A stretch of 16,531 nucleotides of DNA from an uncultured Solirubrobacter sp. Its GTDB lineage: Bacteria > Actinomycetota > Thermoleophilia > Solirubrobacterales > Solirubrobacteraceae. How positions within the stretch are numbered: position 1 is the first letter of the stretch; every line of letters begins with the position of its first letter. Location of the stretch: the NCBI GenBank assembly GCA_937871635.1, contig CALMNS010000691.1, positions 1 to 16,531 of the forward strand. The letters are read 5' to 3'. Position numbers and translations under genes: made by a program. The notes under the pieces are model-generated. The model had not been told where the DNA came from. It saw only the letters and a program-made list of their open reading frames with translations, and did not search any database. Shown here piece by piece: positions 8,270 to 15,084 of this stretch.

Positions 8270-9067
8270 ATGCGCCTGGAGGGAAAGGTCGCCGTGATCA
8301 CCGGCGCCGGGCAGGGCATCGGCGAGGCCGCTGCGCTGCTCATGGCCGAGGAGGGCGCCAGGGTGGTGGTGTCCGACGTCAACGAGTCGACGGGCGAGTC
8401 CGTCGCCGGCCGCATCCGCGACGCGGGCGGCGAGGCGACCTTCGTCCGTGCCGACGTCTCCCGTCTCGAGGACGTCAAGGGCCTCATGGCGGCCGCCAAG
8501 GACGCGTTCGGTCGCATCGACGTCATGCACAACAACGCGGGCGTCCACGAGACCAACTTCACCGGCGAGGCGCAGAGCACCGAGCTCGACGAGGAGATCT
8601 GGGACAAGGTGGTCGCGATCAACCTCAAGGGCGTCTGGATGTGTTCCAAGTACGCCGCGCCGGTCATGGCCGAGGGCGGAGGCGGCTCCATCGTCAACGC
8701 CGCCTCGATCGGCGGCATGGTCGGCTACCCGATGGGCGGCGCGTACGGGCCGTCGAAGGCGGGCGTGATCCAGCTCTCGCGCGTGATGGCGATCGAGCTG
8801 GCCCCGCAGGGCATCCGCGTCAACAGCTACGCCCCCGGCAACACGGACACGCCGATGGTCCAGAAGTACTACGCCTCCGGTTCGCCCGAGGAGCAGGACA
8901 TGGTCAAGCAGCAGCTGCTCGGGACCCACCTGATCCCGCGTATGCCGCAGCCGCGCGAGGTCGCCAACCTGGTGCTCTTCTTGGCCAGCGACGAGTCGTC
9001 CATGTGCACCGGGTCGAACTTCGTCGTCGACATGGGCACCACCGCGTGGCGGGGGATGCGCAGCTGA
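8270..9067 (+). CDS. Short-chain dehydrogenase/reductase, NAD-type (SDR1)
   Basis: 265 residues, the classic SDR length. The cofactor motif TGAGQGIG is at 11-18, Asp36 at the end of the second strand favours NAD(H), and NNAG is at 88-91. The catalytic set is complete: N118, S146, Y159, K163 (YGPSK). The ATG at 8270 is preceded by AGAGGAGGGG (8258-8267); the frame is open further upstream, but the family N-terminus (MRLEGKVAVITG) begins here. It is read divergently from the ABC/hyu operon and converges on the acyl-CoA ligase with a 19-bp gap. It probably oxidises a secondary alcohol, perhaps a 3-hydroxyacyl-CoA or cyclic alcohol; the substrate is not readable from sequence. Confidence 0.92.
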   Translation: MRLEGKVAVITGAGQGIGEAAALLMAEEGARVVVSDVNESTGESVAGRIRDAGGEATFVRADVSRLEDVKGLMAAAKDAFGRIDVMHNNAGVHETNFTGEAQSTELDEEIWDKVVAINLKGVWMCSKYAAPVMAEGGGGSIVNAASIGGMVGYPMGGAYGPSKAGVIQLSRVMAIELAPQGIRVNSYAPGNTDTPMVQKYYASGSPEEQDMVKQQLLGTHLIPRMPQPREVANLVLFLASDESSMCTGSNFVVDMGTTAWRGMRS

Positions 9068-9086
9068 CCGCGGCCTCGCCTCGGGC

Positions 9087-10652
9087 TCAGCCGCCCGCTG
9101 CGGAGCGCGCGGCCTCCGCGTAGCGATCGCGCAGCAGCCGCTTGTAGAGCTTGCCGGTGGGATGGCGGGGGAGCTCGTCGGTGAAGTCGATCGAGCGCGG
9201 GCACTTGTACTTGGCCAGGCGCTCGTGGCAGTAGGCGAGCAGCTCGCCCTCGAGCTCGGCCTCCGACCGGTCGCCGGTCACCGGCTGCACGCCCACTGGC
9301 TGCACGACGCCCTTGACCTCCTCGCCGAGCTCGGGGTGCGGGACACCGAATACGGCGACGTCATCGACGGCGGGATGGGTGATCAGGACGTTCTCCGCCT
9401 CCTGCGGGTACACGTTGACCCCGCCCGAGATGATCATGTCGGCCTTGCGGTCGGTGAGGTAGAGGTAGCCCTCCTCGTCGAGGTAGCCGATGTCGCCGAC
9501 CGTGCGGTAGCCGAGCGCGTTGCGCGACTGCGCCGTCTTGGCCGGGTCGTTGTGGTACTCGAAGGCCGGGCCGCCCTCGGACCACACGGTGCCGGGCTCG
9601 CCGGGGTCGAGCTCGTTGCCGTCGTCGTCGAGGATGTGCGGCGTCCCGATCAGCGCCCGGCCGACTGAGCCGCGGTGCGAGAGCCACTCCTCGGAGTCGA
9701 CGGCGGTGAGGAGATGGACCTCGGTCGAGGAGTAGTACTCGTACACGATCGGCCCGAGCCACTCGATCATCTGCGCCTTGACGTCGGGCGGGCACGGCGC
9801 CGCGGCGTGCACGACCGCGCGCAGCGAGGACAGGTCGTACCGGCGGCGCTCCGCCTCGGGCAGGCGCAGCAGCCGGACGAACATGGTGGGCACCATCTGC
9901 GTGTGCGTTACGCGGTGGCGCTCGATGAGCCCGAGCGCCTCGGCGGGGTCGAACCGCTCCATGACCACCGTCGTCCCGCCCAGCCGGTGCACGGCCATGT
10001 TGAAGCGCAGCGGCGCCGAGTGGTACAGCGGGGCGGGGGAGAGGTAGACGGTGTCCGGCCCGAAGCCGTACAGGCGCTCGAATAGCGGCACGATGCCCGG
10101 AGGCGTGCCGATCGGGCTCAGCGCGAGCTCAGAGGAGATCGCCTTCGGGCGCCCGGTGGTCCCCGACGAGTAGAGGAACTCGCCGCCCTCGCGCTCGTCG
10201 TCGAGCGGCGTGGCGGGCTTGCCGGCCACCAGCGCGTCGTAGTCCTCGAAGCCCGGCGTCCCGGCGTCGACGGAGATCCGGTGGCGGATCCCGGGCACCT
10301 GGTCGGCCGCCTCGCGCGCGACGCCGGCGGTCGCGGCGCTCGCGAAGACCATGAGGGAGCCCGAGTCCTCGAGGATGTAGGCGACCTCGTCACGCGTCAG
10401 CCGCGGCGAGACCGCGGTGTAGCGCAGCCCCGCCCGCTGGGCCGCCCACGCCACCTCGAGGTAGCGGGGGTGGTTCTCCATCATCAGCGCGACGCAGGCA
10501 CCGTGCGCGGCGCCGCGCTCGCGCATCAGGTGCGCCGCCCGGCGGGAGCGCTCGGTGAGCTGGCCGTAGGAGACGGTCTCGCCCGTGCCGGCCATCACGT
10601 ACGCCGGCTTGTCGGGGCTGCCCTCGGCGTAGGCGTCCGGGAAGTGCTCCAT
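9087..10652 (-). CDS. Acyl-CoA ligase (AMP-binding, FadD-like)
   Basis: 521 residues. ANL-family motifs are all present: P-loop YSSGTTGRPK (161-170), YYSSTE (306-311), GDIGYLDEEGYLYLTDR (386-402), hinge region DRKADMIISGG (401-411) and the C-terminal catalytic Lys in PTGK (K501). It should activate a carboxylic acid to its acyl-CoA via an acyl-adenylate in the cytosol. The ATG at 10652 gives the normal family N-terminus (MEHFPDAYAEGSPDKPAYV); the open frame continues upstream, but only antisense-frame-like sequence overlapping tetR lies there. There is no Shine-Dalgarno, and a TAGACT box ends seven bases before the ATG, so the mRNA is probably leaderless. It lies next to a TetR gene, which suggests that its acyl-CoA product or its substrate class is the inducer. 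Confidence 0.93.
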   Translation of the reverse strand: MEHFPDAYAEGSPDKPAYVMAGTGETVSYGQLTERSRRAAHLMRERGAAHGACVALMMENHPRYLEVAWAAQRAGLRYTAVSPRLTRDEVAYILEDSGSLMVFASAATAGVAREAADQVPGIRHRISVDAGTPGFEDYDALVAGKPATPLDDEREGGEFLYSSGTTGRPKAISSELALSPIGTPPGIVPLFERLYGFGPDTVYLSPAPLYHSAPLRFNMAVHRLGGTTVVMERFDPAEALGLIERHRVTHTQMVPTMFVRLLRLPEAERRRYDLSSLRAVVHAAAPCPPDVKAQMIEWLGPIVYEYYSSTEVHLLTAVDSEEWLSHRGSVGRALIGTPHILDDDGNELDPGEPGTVWSEGGPAFEYHNDPAKTAQSRNALGYRTVGDIGYLDEEGYLYLTDRKADMIISGGVNVYPQEAENVLITHPAVDDVAVFGVPHPELGEEVKGVVQPVGVQPVTGDRSEAELEGELLAYCHERLAKYKCPRSIDFTDELPRHPTGKLYKRLLRDRYAEAARSAAGG

Positions 10653-10659
10653 GCCCCGG

Positions 10660-10665
10660 AGTCTA
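10660..10665 (-). promoter_or_regulatory. Probable -10 box of a leaderless ligase promoter
   Basis: Minus-strand TAGACT (TAnnnT) ends seven bases before the ligase ATG, placing the transcription start at or next to the start codon. No good -35 hexamer is visible; the operator at 10689-10702 overlaps where it would lie. Confidence 0.45.
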
Positions 10666-10688
10666 CGCCCCGGCGGTTGACAGAAACA

Positions 10689-10702
10689 GCCAACCGGTCG
10701 GT
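10689..10702. promoter_or_regulatory. TetR-type operator upstream of the acyl-CoA ligase
   Basis: GCCAACCGGTCGGT fits the window motif nCCRAnCGnTYGGn at all fixed positions. It lies about 40 bases upstream of the ligase start, between it and the tetR stop codon. Confidence 0.6.
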
Positions 10703-10709
10703 AGACCGG
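10694..10709 (-). terminator. Short hairpin after tetR, overlapping the ligase operator
   Basis: CCGGTC and GACCGG form perfect 6-bp arms around a 4-base loop, three bases after the tetR stop. On the minus strand it is followed by TTGGCTGTTTCTG, a broken U-rich tract. It may be a weak terminator, a second operator half arrangement, or both. Confidence 0.35.
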
Positions 10710-10711
10710 GC

Positions 10712-11389
10712 TTAGTCGGTGGCGCCGACGATGCCGCGCAGCACGAAGTCCGCGCAGAGATTGGCGACGCTCTGCCGGCTCACCCGCCCGTTGGGCTTGT
10801 ACCAGCGGTAGGTCCAGATGACGGTTCCGAACAGGCAGTTGGCCAGCAGCCGTGGGTCGAGCGAGGCGTCGGCGAGCCCCTGCGCCTGCGCCTCGCGGAT
10901 CAGGCCAGCCATGAAGCGCTCGTGCGCACGCCGGCGCCCGACGATGCTCTCCAGGCGCTCCGCGCTCAGGCGGTCCATGTCGTGGTAGTAGATGGAGATG
11001 CGCTCGAGGTTGTCCAGGTTGTAGAGGACCTGGCGCTGGACGTAGAGCGCGATGCGCTCGACGGGGTCGACTCCCTCCGCCTCCGAGACCTCCTCGAGGA
11101 TCTCCTCGACGTCCCGGTGGACCTCTTCCAGGAGCCAAAAGAGGAGATCCTCCTTAGTCCGGATGTAGTGGTAGAGACTGCCCTTCAGGATCCCCAGTTC
11201 GTCCGCCACGTCTTGGACGGAGGTGTCCGCGTAGCCGCGCTCCGAGAAGAGACGGGCGGCGGCGTTGAGCACCTCCTCATCGCGCTTGCGGCGCCTGTGC
11301 GCGCGCGCCGAGGCTGCCGCGACCGCCTGAGGCTTGCGCCGACGGCCCGCGTCCGACCCGCCCGCGGTCGATGCGGCTTGATGGCTCAT
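10712..11389 (-). CDS. TetR-family repressor, KstR2-like
   Basis: 225 residues from the ATG at 11389. A basic N-terminal tail (RRRKRDEE) leads into the TetR DNA-binding domain: LNAAARLFSERGYADTSVQ, then helix-turn-helix VADELGILKGSLYHYIRTKEDL (about 61-82). The C-terminal half (TVIWTYRWYKPNGRVS, 189-204) resembles the ligand domain of KstR2-type repressors, which respond to an acyl-CoA made by a FadD3-type ligase. The adjacent ligase fits that model. In-frame upstream ATGs exist at 11425 and 11455; the one at 11455 falls inside the likely -10 box. No start has a strong Shine-Dalgarno, so the start is uncertain. It is divergent from SDR2, with a shared operator between them that implies autoregulation. 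It probably controls the other motif-bearing promoters in the window. Confidence 0.9.
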   Translation of the reverse strand: MSHQAASTAGGSDAGRRRKPQAVAAASARAHRRRKRDEEVLNAAARLFSERGYADTSVQDVADELGILKGSLYHYIRTKEDLLFWLLEEVHRDVEEILEEVSEAEGVDPVERIALYVQRQVLYNLDNLERISIYYHDMDRLSAERLESIVGRRRAHERFMAGLIREAQAQGLADASLDPRLLANCLFGTVIWTYRWYKPNGRVSRQSVANLCADFVLRGIVGATD

Positions 11390-11453
11390 GCATCCCGAGT
11401 ATGACAGGGCCGGCGGGGGACCCATGATCTTGGCGCCGATCCCGGAAGCGAAC

Positions 11454-11485
11454 ATGCTATCAAACCAACGTTTGGTCGCTAGGAT
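11454..11485. promoter_or_regulatory. Face-to-face tetR/SDR2 promoters around one operator
   Basis: The operator ACCAACGTTTGGT (11464-11476) has 5-bp inverted arms around CGT. It is flanked by TAGCAT on the minus strand (11454-11459), the likely tetR -10, and by TAGGAT on the plus strand (11480-11485), the likely SDR2 -10. The operator therefore fills the spacer of both promoters. The SDR2 -10 ends eight bases before its ATG, which suggests a leaderless or nearly leaderless message. -35 hexamers are poor on both sides. Confidence 0.6.
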
Positions 11486-11493
11486 GTCGATGC

Positions 11494-12330
11494 ATGGGAG
11501 GCGAAGCTCAAGGAGGCGGCACCGTTCGTTGCGCGTCGCTGGTCGGGCGCGTCGCGGTGGTGACCGGCGGCAGTCGCGGGATCGGCCGGGCGATCGCGCT
11601 CGAGCTGGGCCGCGCCGGTGCCGCGGTCGTCGTGCACTACCGTCGCAGCCACCAGGCGGCGCAGGAGGTGGTGTCAGCGATCGAGGCCGCCGGCGGGCGG
11701 GCGATCGCCGTGGGCGCCGCCATGGGGGAGCCGCAGGACGTCGACGCGCTCGCCGACGCCGCGCTCGAGGCCTTCGGCTTCGTGGACATCATCGTCAACA
11801 ACGCGGGCGACGCGGGCCGTCGGATCCCGGTGGCCGACACCTACCCGGCCGAGCTCCGCCGCCTGATGACGGTCGAGCCCCTCAGCGCCGCGCGGCTGGC
11901 CCAGCGCCTGCTGCCGCAGATGCGCGAGCGCCCCCGTGGCGACATCGTGATGATCTCCAGCAACGCGCTCGCCCAGATGCGTCCCGGCGTGGCGGCCTAC
12001 AACATGGCCAAAGCCGCGCTCGAGGCACTGGCGCTGACGCTCGCCAAAGAGGAGATTGCCAACGGCGTCCGCGTGAACATCGTCGCGCCGGGGCTGGTGG
12101 CGACCGACATGGCGGCGCTCTGGGCGCGCGCCGAGCTCGGCGTCGAGGATCTCACGGAGCTCGACGGCGCGCACCCCGCCGCGCGCATGCTGCGGCCGTG
12201 CGACGTCGCACGGGTCGTCGCCCACCTGGTCACCGACGCCGCGGGGTGCGTCAGCGGGCAGCGCATCGTGGTCGACGACGGGGGGGAAACCGACGTGCGC
12301 GACCGGGCCCGCCTTGCCCACGCCGACTGA
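11494..12330 (+). CDS. SDR-family oxidoreductase with altered catalytic tetrad (SDR2)
   Basis: 278 residues. Cofactor motif TGGSRGIG (24-31), NNAG (102-105), and HYRR (48-51), whose arginines favour NADP(H). Catalytic S156, Y169 and K173 are present, but the usual tetrad Asn (normally VNL) reads VEPL, with E128 in its place. The C-terminus has the common family ending CVSGQRIVVDDGG. The ATG at 11494 gives a 15-residue N-terminal tail before the first strand. There is no strong Shine-Dalgarno at the proper distance, and the likely -10 at 11480-11485 suggests leaderless translation. An AAGGAGG at 11510-11516 lies inside the gene, but no in-frame ATG, GTG or TTG follows at a good distance. It is the first gene on the plus strand opposite tetR. 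It may be a 3-ketoacyl-CoA/ACP reductase-like enzyme, possibly with weakened activity. Confidence 0.9.
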   Translation: MGGEAQGGGTVRCASLVGRVAVVTGGSRGIGRAIALELGRAGAAVVVHYRRSHQAAQEVVSAIEAAGGRAIAVGAAMGEPQDVDALADAALEAFGFVDIIVNNAGDAGRRIPVADTYPAELRRLMTVEPLSAARLAQRLLPQMRERPRGDIVMISSNALAQMRPGVAAYNMAKAALEALALTLAKEEIANGVRVNIVAPGLVATDMAALWARAELGVEDLTELDGAHPAARMLRPCDVARVVAHLVTDAAGCVSGQRIVVDDGGETDVRDRARLAHAD

Positions 12331-12352
12331 GCGGCGCGGGCGCGGTTTCGCC

Positions 12353-12366
12353 ACCAAACGATCGGT
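12353..12366. promoter_or_regulatory. TetR-type operator upstream of the twin-domain gene
   Basis: ACCAAACGATCGGT matches the window motif at every fixed position. It lies 64 bp upstream of the ATG at 12431. A TAGGTT -10-like box follows at 12389-12394, so the operator would cover the -35 region. A partial inverted repeat, GGAACC-GGTA-GGTTCT (12381-12396), overlaps that box. Confidence 0.6.
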
Positions 12367-12430
12367 CGCCGCGGCGCGTCGGAACCGGTAGGTTCTTCCG
12401 CACCGACCCGAACCGACCTCGGAGGCGTCC

Positions 12431-13930
12431 ATGATCACCGACGCGCCCACCTTCTCCGCCGAGCAGCTCGATCGCCTGGCCACGCCGCTCTCGATCCACC
12501 TGGAGCGTGCCGCGGACCGGCAGGACTGGGACGCCCTCCCGTGGATCGTCGGCCAGATGGACATGGAGTGCCTCGCGATCTACGACGCCTACGTCAACTG
12601 GATGGGCGTGCTCCAGACGTTCATCGTCGAACGCGCCGGCGAGACGGCCCACGATCAGGCCCTGGCGTTCGCCGCCGAGTACGGCGTCCGTCCGTTCGTG
12701 CACCAGTACGCGGGCCTCGACGCCCGCGGCCGGGCTCAGAAGCTCGCGCAGCGGCTGCGCGCCTCCGGCAGCAGGTTCGAGGTCGAGGAGTCCGATCGGC
12801 TCATCCGCTTCCGCCTCGACCCCTGGGGCCCCGTGCGGTGGTGGCGCCGGCCCGAGGGATGGGAGCAGGAGGAGCCCCGGCGACGGGACGGCGACCGCCT
12901 GCGCTACCCCTCGTACGGGGCCTACGATCCCCCGCTCTCCTTCGCGATCCTCTCGGGCCCCCGGCCGCTGACCCAGGGTCGCCAGACGCTCCCGAGCTTC
13001 CTGGCCACCGAGGTCCAGTTCCTCGAGCTCGTGCCGGTGGAGGTGCTCGGGGCGCCGATCGCGGTCATCACCCTCGACGACGGCCCGGCCGATCCGGTCC
13101 TCCTCGACGTCTACCGCGATCCCGCCGACGTCCCCGAGGAGGCCTTCGCGCGGATCGGCGTCGCCAGGCCCGACCACCTGCCGGGCGAGCCGCCGGGGCG
13201 GGTCTTCACCGACGAGGAGCTCGAGCGGCTGGCGACCCCGGTCTCCCTCCAGGTCGAGGCCGCTGGCGCGGCCCGCGACGCGGCGCGGCTTCGCGCCATC
13301 GCCGCGAACCTGGACACCGAGCTCGTCGGCGCCAAGGATCCCCTGGGGATCGCGATTGCCGCGCTGCTCTCGTGGATCGCCTGGCATCTCGGCGAGGACG
13401 CGGCCGAGGCGGCGCTCGAGCGCACCGCCGAGGTGGTCATGGCGCCGTTCCTCGGCGCCGTGCGCGACCTCACGCCGGCCGACGCGATCCCCATGTGGTC
13501 GATGGTGTGGCGCGCGCACGGCTCCACGTTCTCCGTCGAGGAGCACTCGGAGACCTTCGTCTTCCGCGGGCGGCCGCTGGGGGCGTGCCATCGGATGTGG
13601 TCGCACGCCTACCAGCGCGAGGTCGAGCGGATCTCCGACGGCCGTGTGCGCTATCCGACGTTCGGTTGCTACGACCCGCCGTCGTCGTTCCACCTGCTGC
13701 GCGGCCCACGCCCGATGAGCCGCGGCCGGTCCGGCTACCCCATCTACTCCTGCCACTGCCACATGCTGCACACCATCTACCCGATCGACCACATCGGGCG
13801 CCCGCTGTGGGTGGAGGAGCACCCGCTGCACGACCGCGACGGCGAGACGGTGCACATCCACTACAAGGATCCCGCCGCGTGGCCGGCCCGGTACTACGAG
13901 GAGGTCGGGCGCTCCAAGCCCGGCGCCTGA
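12431..13930 (+). CDS. Unknown protein made of two copies of one domain
   Basis: 499 residues, not recognised. The ATG has GGAGG (12421-12425) five bases upstream. The two halves (about 8-243 and 259-495) are clear copies of each other: FSAEQLDRLATP (8-19) against FTDEELERLATP (259-270), a SRFEVEE/STFSVEE pair near 114 and 365, RYPSYGAYDPPLSF (158-171) against RYPTFGCYDPPSSF (407-420), and GPRP (176-179, 425-428). Only the second copy is rich in possible ligand or catalytic residues: C386, H387, C413, and C441-H442-C443-H444 followed by H447. The first copy lacks these. No signal peptide or membrane segment is seen, so it is likely cytosolic. It looks like a pseudo-dimer with one working and one structural half, perhaps a metal- or thiol-dependent enzyme. 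It carries its own operator and converges on fgd with a 15-bp gap. Confidence 0.88.
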   Translation: MITDAPTFSAEQLDRLATPLSIHLERAADRQDWDALPWIVGQMDMECLAIYDAYVNWMGVLQTFIVERAGETAHDQALAFAAEYGVRPFVHQYAGLDARGRAQKLAQRLRASGSRFEVEESDRLIRFRLDPWGPVRWWRRPEGWEQEEPRRRDGDRLRYPSYGAYDPPLSFAILSGPRPLTQGRQTLPSFLATEVQFLELVPVEVLGAPIAVITLDDGPADPVLLDVYRDPADVPEEAFARIGVARPDHLPGEPPGRVFTDEELERLATPVSLQVEAAGAARDAARLRAIAANLDTELVGAKDPLGIAIAALLSWIAWHLGEDAAEAALERTAEVVMAPFLGAVRDLTPADAIPMWSMVWRAHGSTFSVEEHSETFVFRGRPLGACHRMWSHAYQREVERISDGRVRYPTFGCYDPPSSFHLLRGPRPMSRGRSGYPIYSCHCHMLHTIYPIDHIGRPLWVEEHPLHDRDGETVHIHYKDPAAWPARYYEEVGRSKPGA

Positions 13931-13945
13931 GGCGAGCCCGCGCGG

Positions 13946-14959
13946 CTACGCCGCCACCTCGGCGAAGCGCTCGCGCAGGATCGGCATCACGTCGGCGGAG
14001 AACTGCTCGAGGAAGCGGGCCTGGTCCGCGCCCGGCGCGTGGAAGACCAGGTGCGTGAACCCGAGGTCGACGTAGGGACGGATCCGCTCGACGCAGTCCT
14101 CGGGATCGTCGGTGACGATGAAGCGGGTGTGGGCGCGGTCGAGCGCGGCGTCCGCGAGGCGCTCCATCTCCAGCGGATCCTCGACGCCGCTCTTCTCGTC
14201 CGGGGAGAGCGCGAGCGCCGCCCACCAGTGGCACGCCGTCCTCGCGTACTCCAGGTCGCGGTCGAAGGAGACCTTGACCTCGATGTAGCGGTCGATGGCC
14301 TCGTAGTCGCGCCCGGCGGCCTCCGCGCCCGCCTGGACGCTCGCGAGCAGCTCCTCGTAGAGCTCGGGCTTCTTCCCACTCGTGCAGATGAAGCCGTCGC
14401 CGACCCGGCCGGCGAGCTTGGCCGCCAGCGGGCCCGACGCGGCGACGTAGATGGGCACGGGCTGCTCGGGCCGGTCGTAGATCGTCGCCCGGTCGGTGCG
14501 GTAGTACTCACCCGCGAACGTCACCCGCTCCTCGGTCCACAGCCGGCGCATGAGCTCGATCGACTCGGCCAGGCGCCGCCGGCGCTCTTTGGCCCCGGGC
14601 CAGTCGGCCATCGTCGCCGGCGTCTCGTTCATCGCCTCGCCGGTGCCGACGCCGAGGATTACGCGGCCCGGGTTCAGGCACGCGAGGGTCGCGAAGCTCT
14701 GCGCCACGATCGAGGGGTGGTAGCGCAAGGTCGGGGTCAGGACGCTCGTCGCCAGGCTCGCGCGCTCTGTCGCCTGCCCGAGGGCGCCGAGCCAGACCAG
14801 CGCGTTCGGGGCGTGGCCGGTGTGGTGGCGCCACGGCTGGAAGTGGTCCGAGACGGCCACCGTGTCGAAGCCGAGGCGCTCCGCCTGCACCGAGTAGTCC
14901 AGCAGCTCCCTCGGCGCGAACTGCTCGGCCGAGGCCTTGTAACCCAAGCGCAGCGACAT
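13946..14959 (-). CDS. fgd: F420-dependent glucose-6-phosphate dehydrogenase
   Basis: 337 residues, against 336 for Mycobacterium FGD. From memory of that sequence, the match is close throughout: GYKASAEQFAPREL (6-19), VSDHFQPWRH (36-45), TSVLTPTLRY (71-80) and GVGTGEAMNE (103-112). Key residues correspond with a small offset: E12, H39, W43 and E108 at the active site, and the phosphate-binding set K196 (SGK), K256 and R279. These argue for a sugar-6-phosphate substrate rather than another F420 luciferase-like enzyme. It oxidises glucose 6-phosphate to 6-phosphogluconolactone and makes F420H2. The ATG at 14959 has GAGGAAGAGGG just upstream (14967-14977). The open frame runs far upstream, but only as a shadow of the CaiB-family gene. 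Confidence 0.93.
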   Translation of the reverse strand: MSLRLGYKASAEQFAPRELLDYSVQAERLGFDTVAVSDHFQPWRHHTGHAPNALVWLGALGQATERASLATSVLTPTLRYHPSIVAQSFATLACLNPGRVILGVGTGEAMNETPATMADWPGAKERRRRLAESIELMRRLWTEERVTFAGEYYRTDRATIYDRPEQPVPIYVAASGPLAAKLAGRVGDGFICTSGKKPELYEELLASVQAGAEAAGRDYEAIDRYIEVKVSFDRDLEYARTACHWWAALALSPDEKSGVEDPLEMERLADAALDRAHTRFIVTDDPEDCVERIRPYVDLGFTHLVFHAPGADQARFLEQFSADVMPILRERFAEVAA

Positions 14960-15043
14960 GGCAGCACCCTCTTCCTCGGAGGACGTAGCGCGGAACGCTA
15001 CCAACCGCCGGCTCGCATCTGGCGCGTTCCGGCGGCGAGCGCG

Positions 15044-15061
15044 CCAAACAATCGCTTGGTG
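15044..15061. promoter_or_regulatory. TetR-type operator upstream of fgd
   Basis: AACAATCGCTTGGT (15047-15060) differs by one base from the perfect site before the CaiB-family gene (ACCAATCGCTTGGT). It lies between the CaiB-family stop (15085) and the fgd start (14959). A TAGCGT box on the minus strand (14995-15000) is a possible fgd -10. An additional left half-site, ACCAACCG, lies at 15000-15007. Confidence 0.55.
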
Positions 15062-15084
15062 GCTAGCGGCGGCTGTCTGCCGGC

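Noticed and set aside
10677..10705. Plus-strand TTGACA followed by a TAGA box, a possible antisense promoter into tetR
   Set aside because: The -10 match is poor and no plus-strand gene follows; not strong enough to call.
10653..11138. N-terminal extension of the ligase frame into tetR
   Set aside because: The extension is Arg/Pro-rich and overlaps tetR; the family N-terminus begins at the ATG at 10652.
12251..13861. Long minus-strand open frame opposite the twin-domain gene
   Set aside because: Arg/Gly/Asp-rich shadow. The plus frame has a ribosome binding site, an operator and an internally repeated protein sequence.
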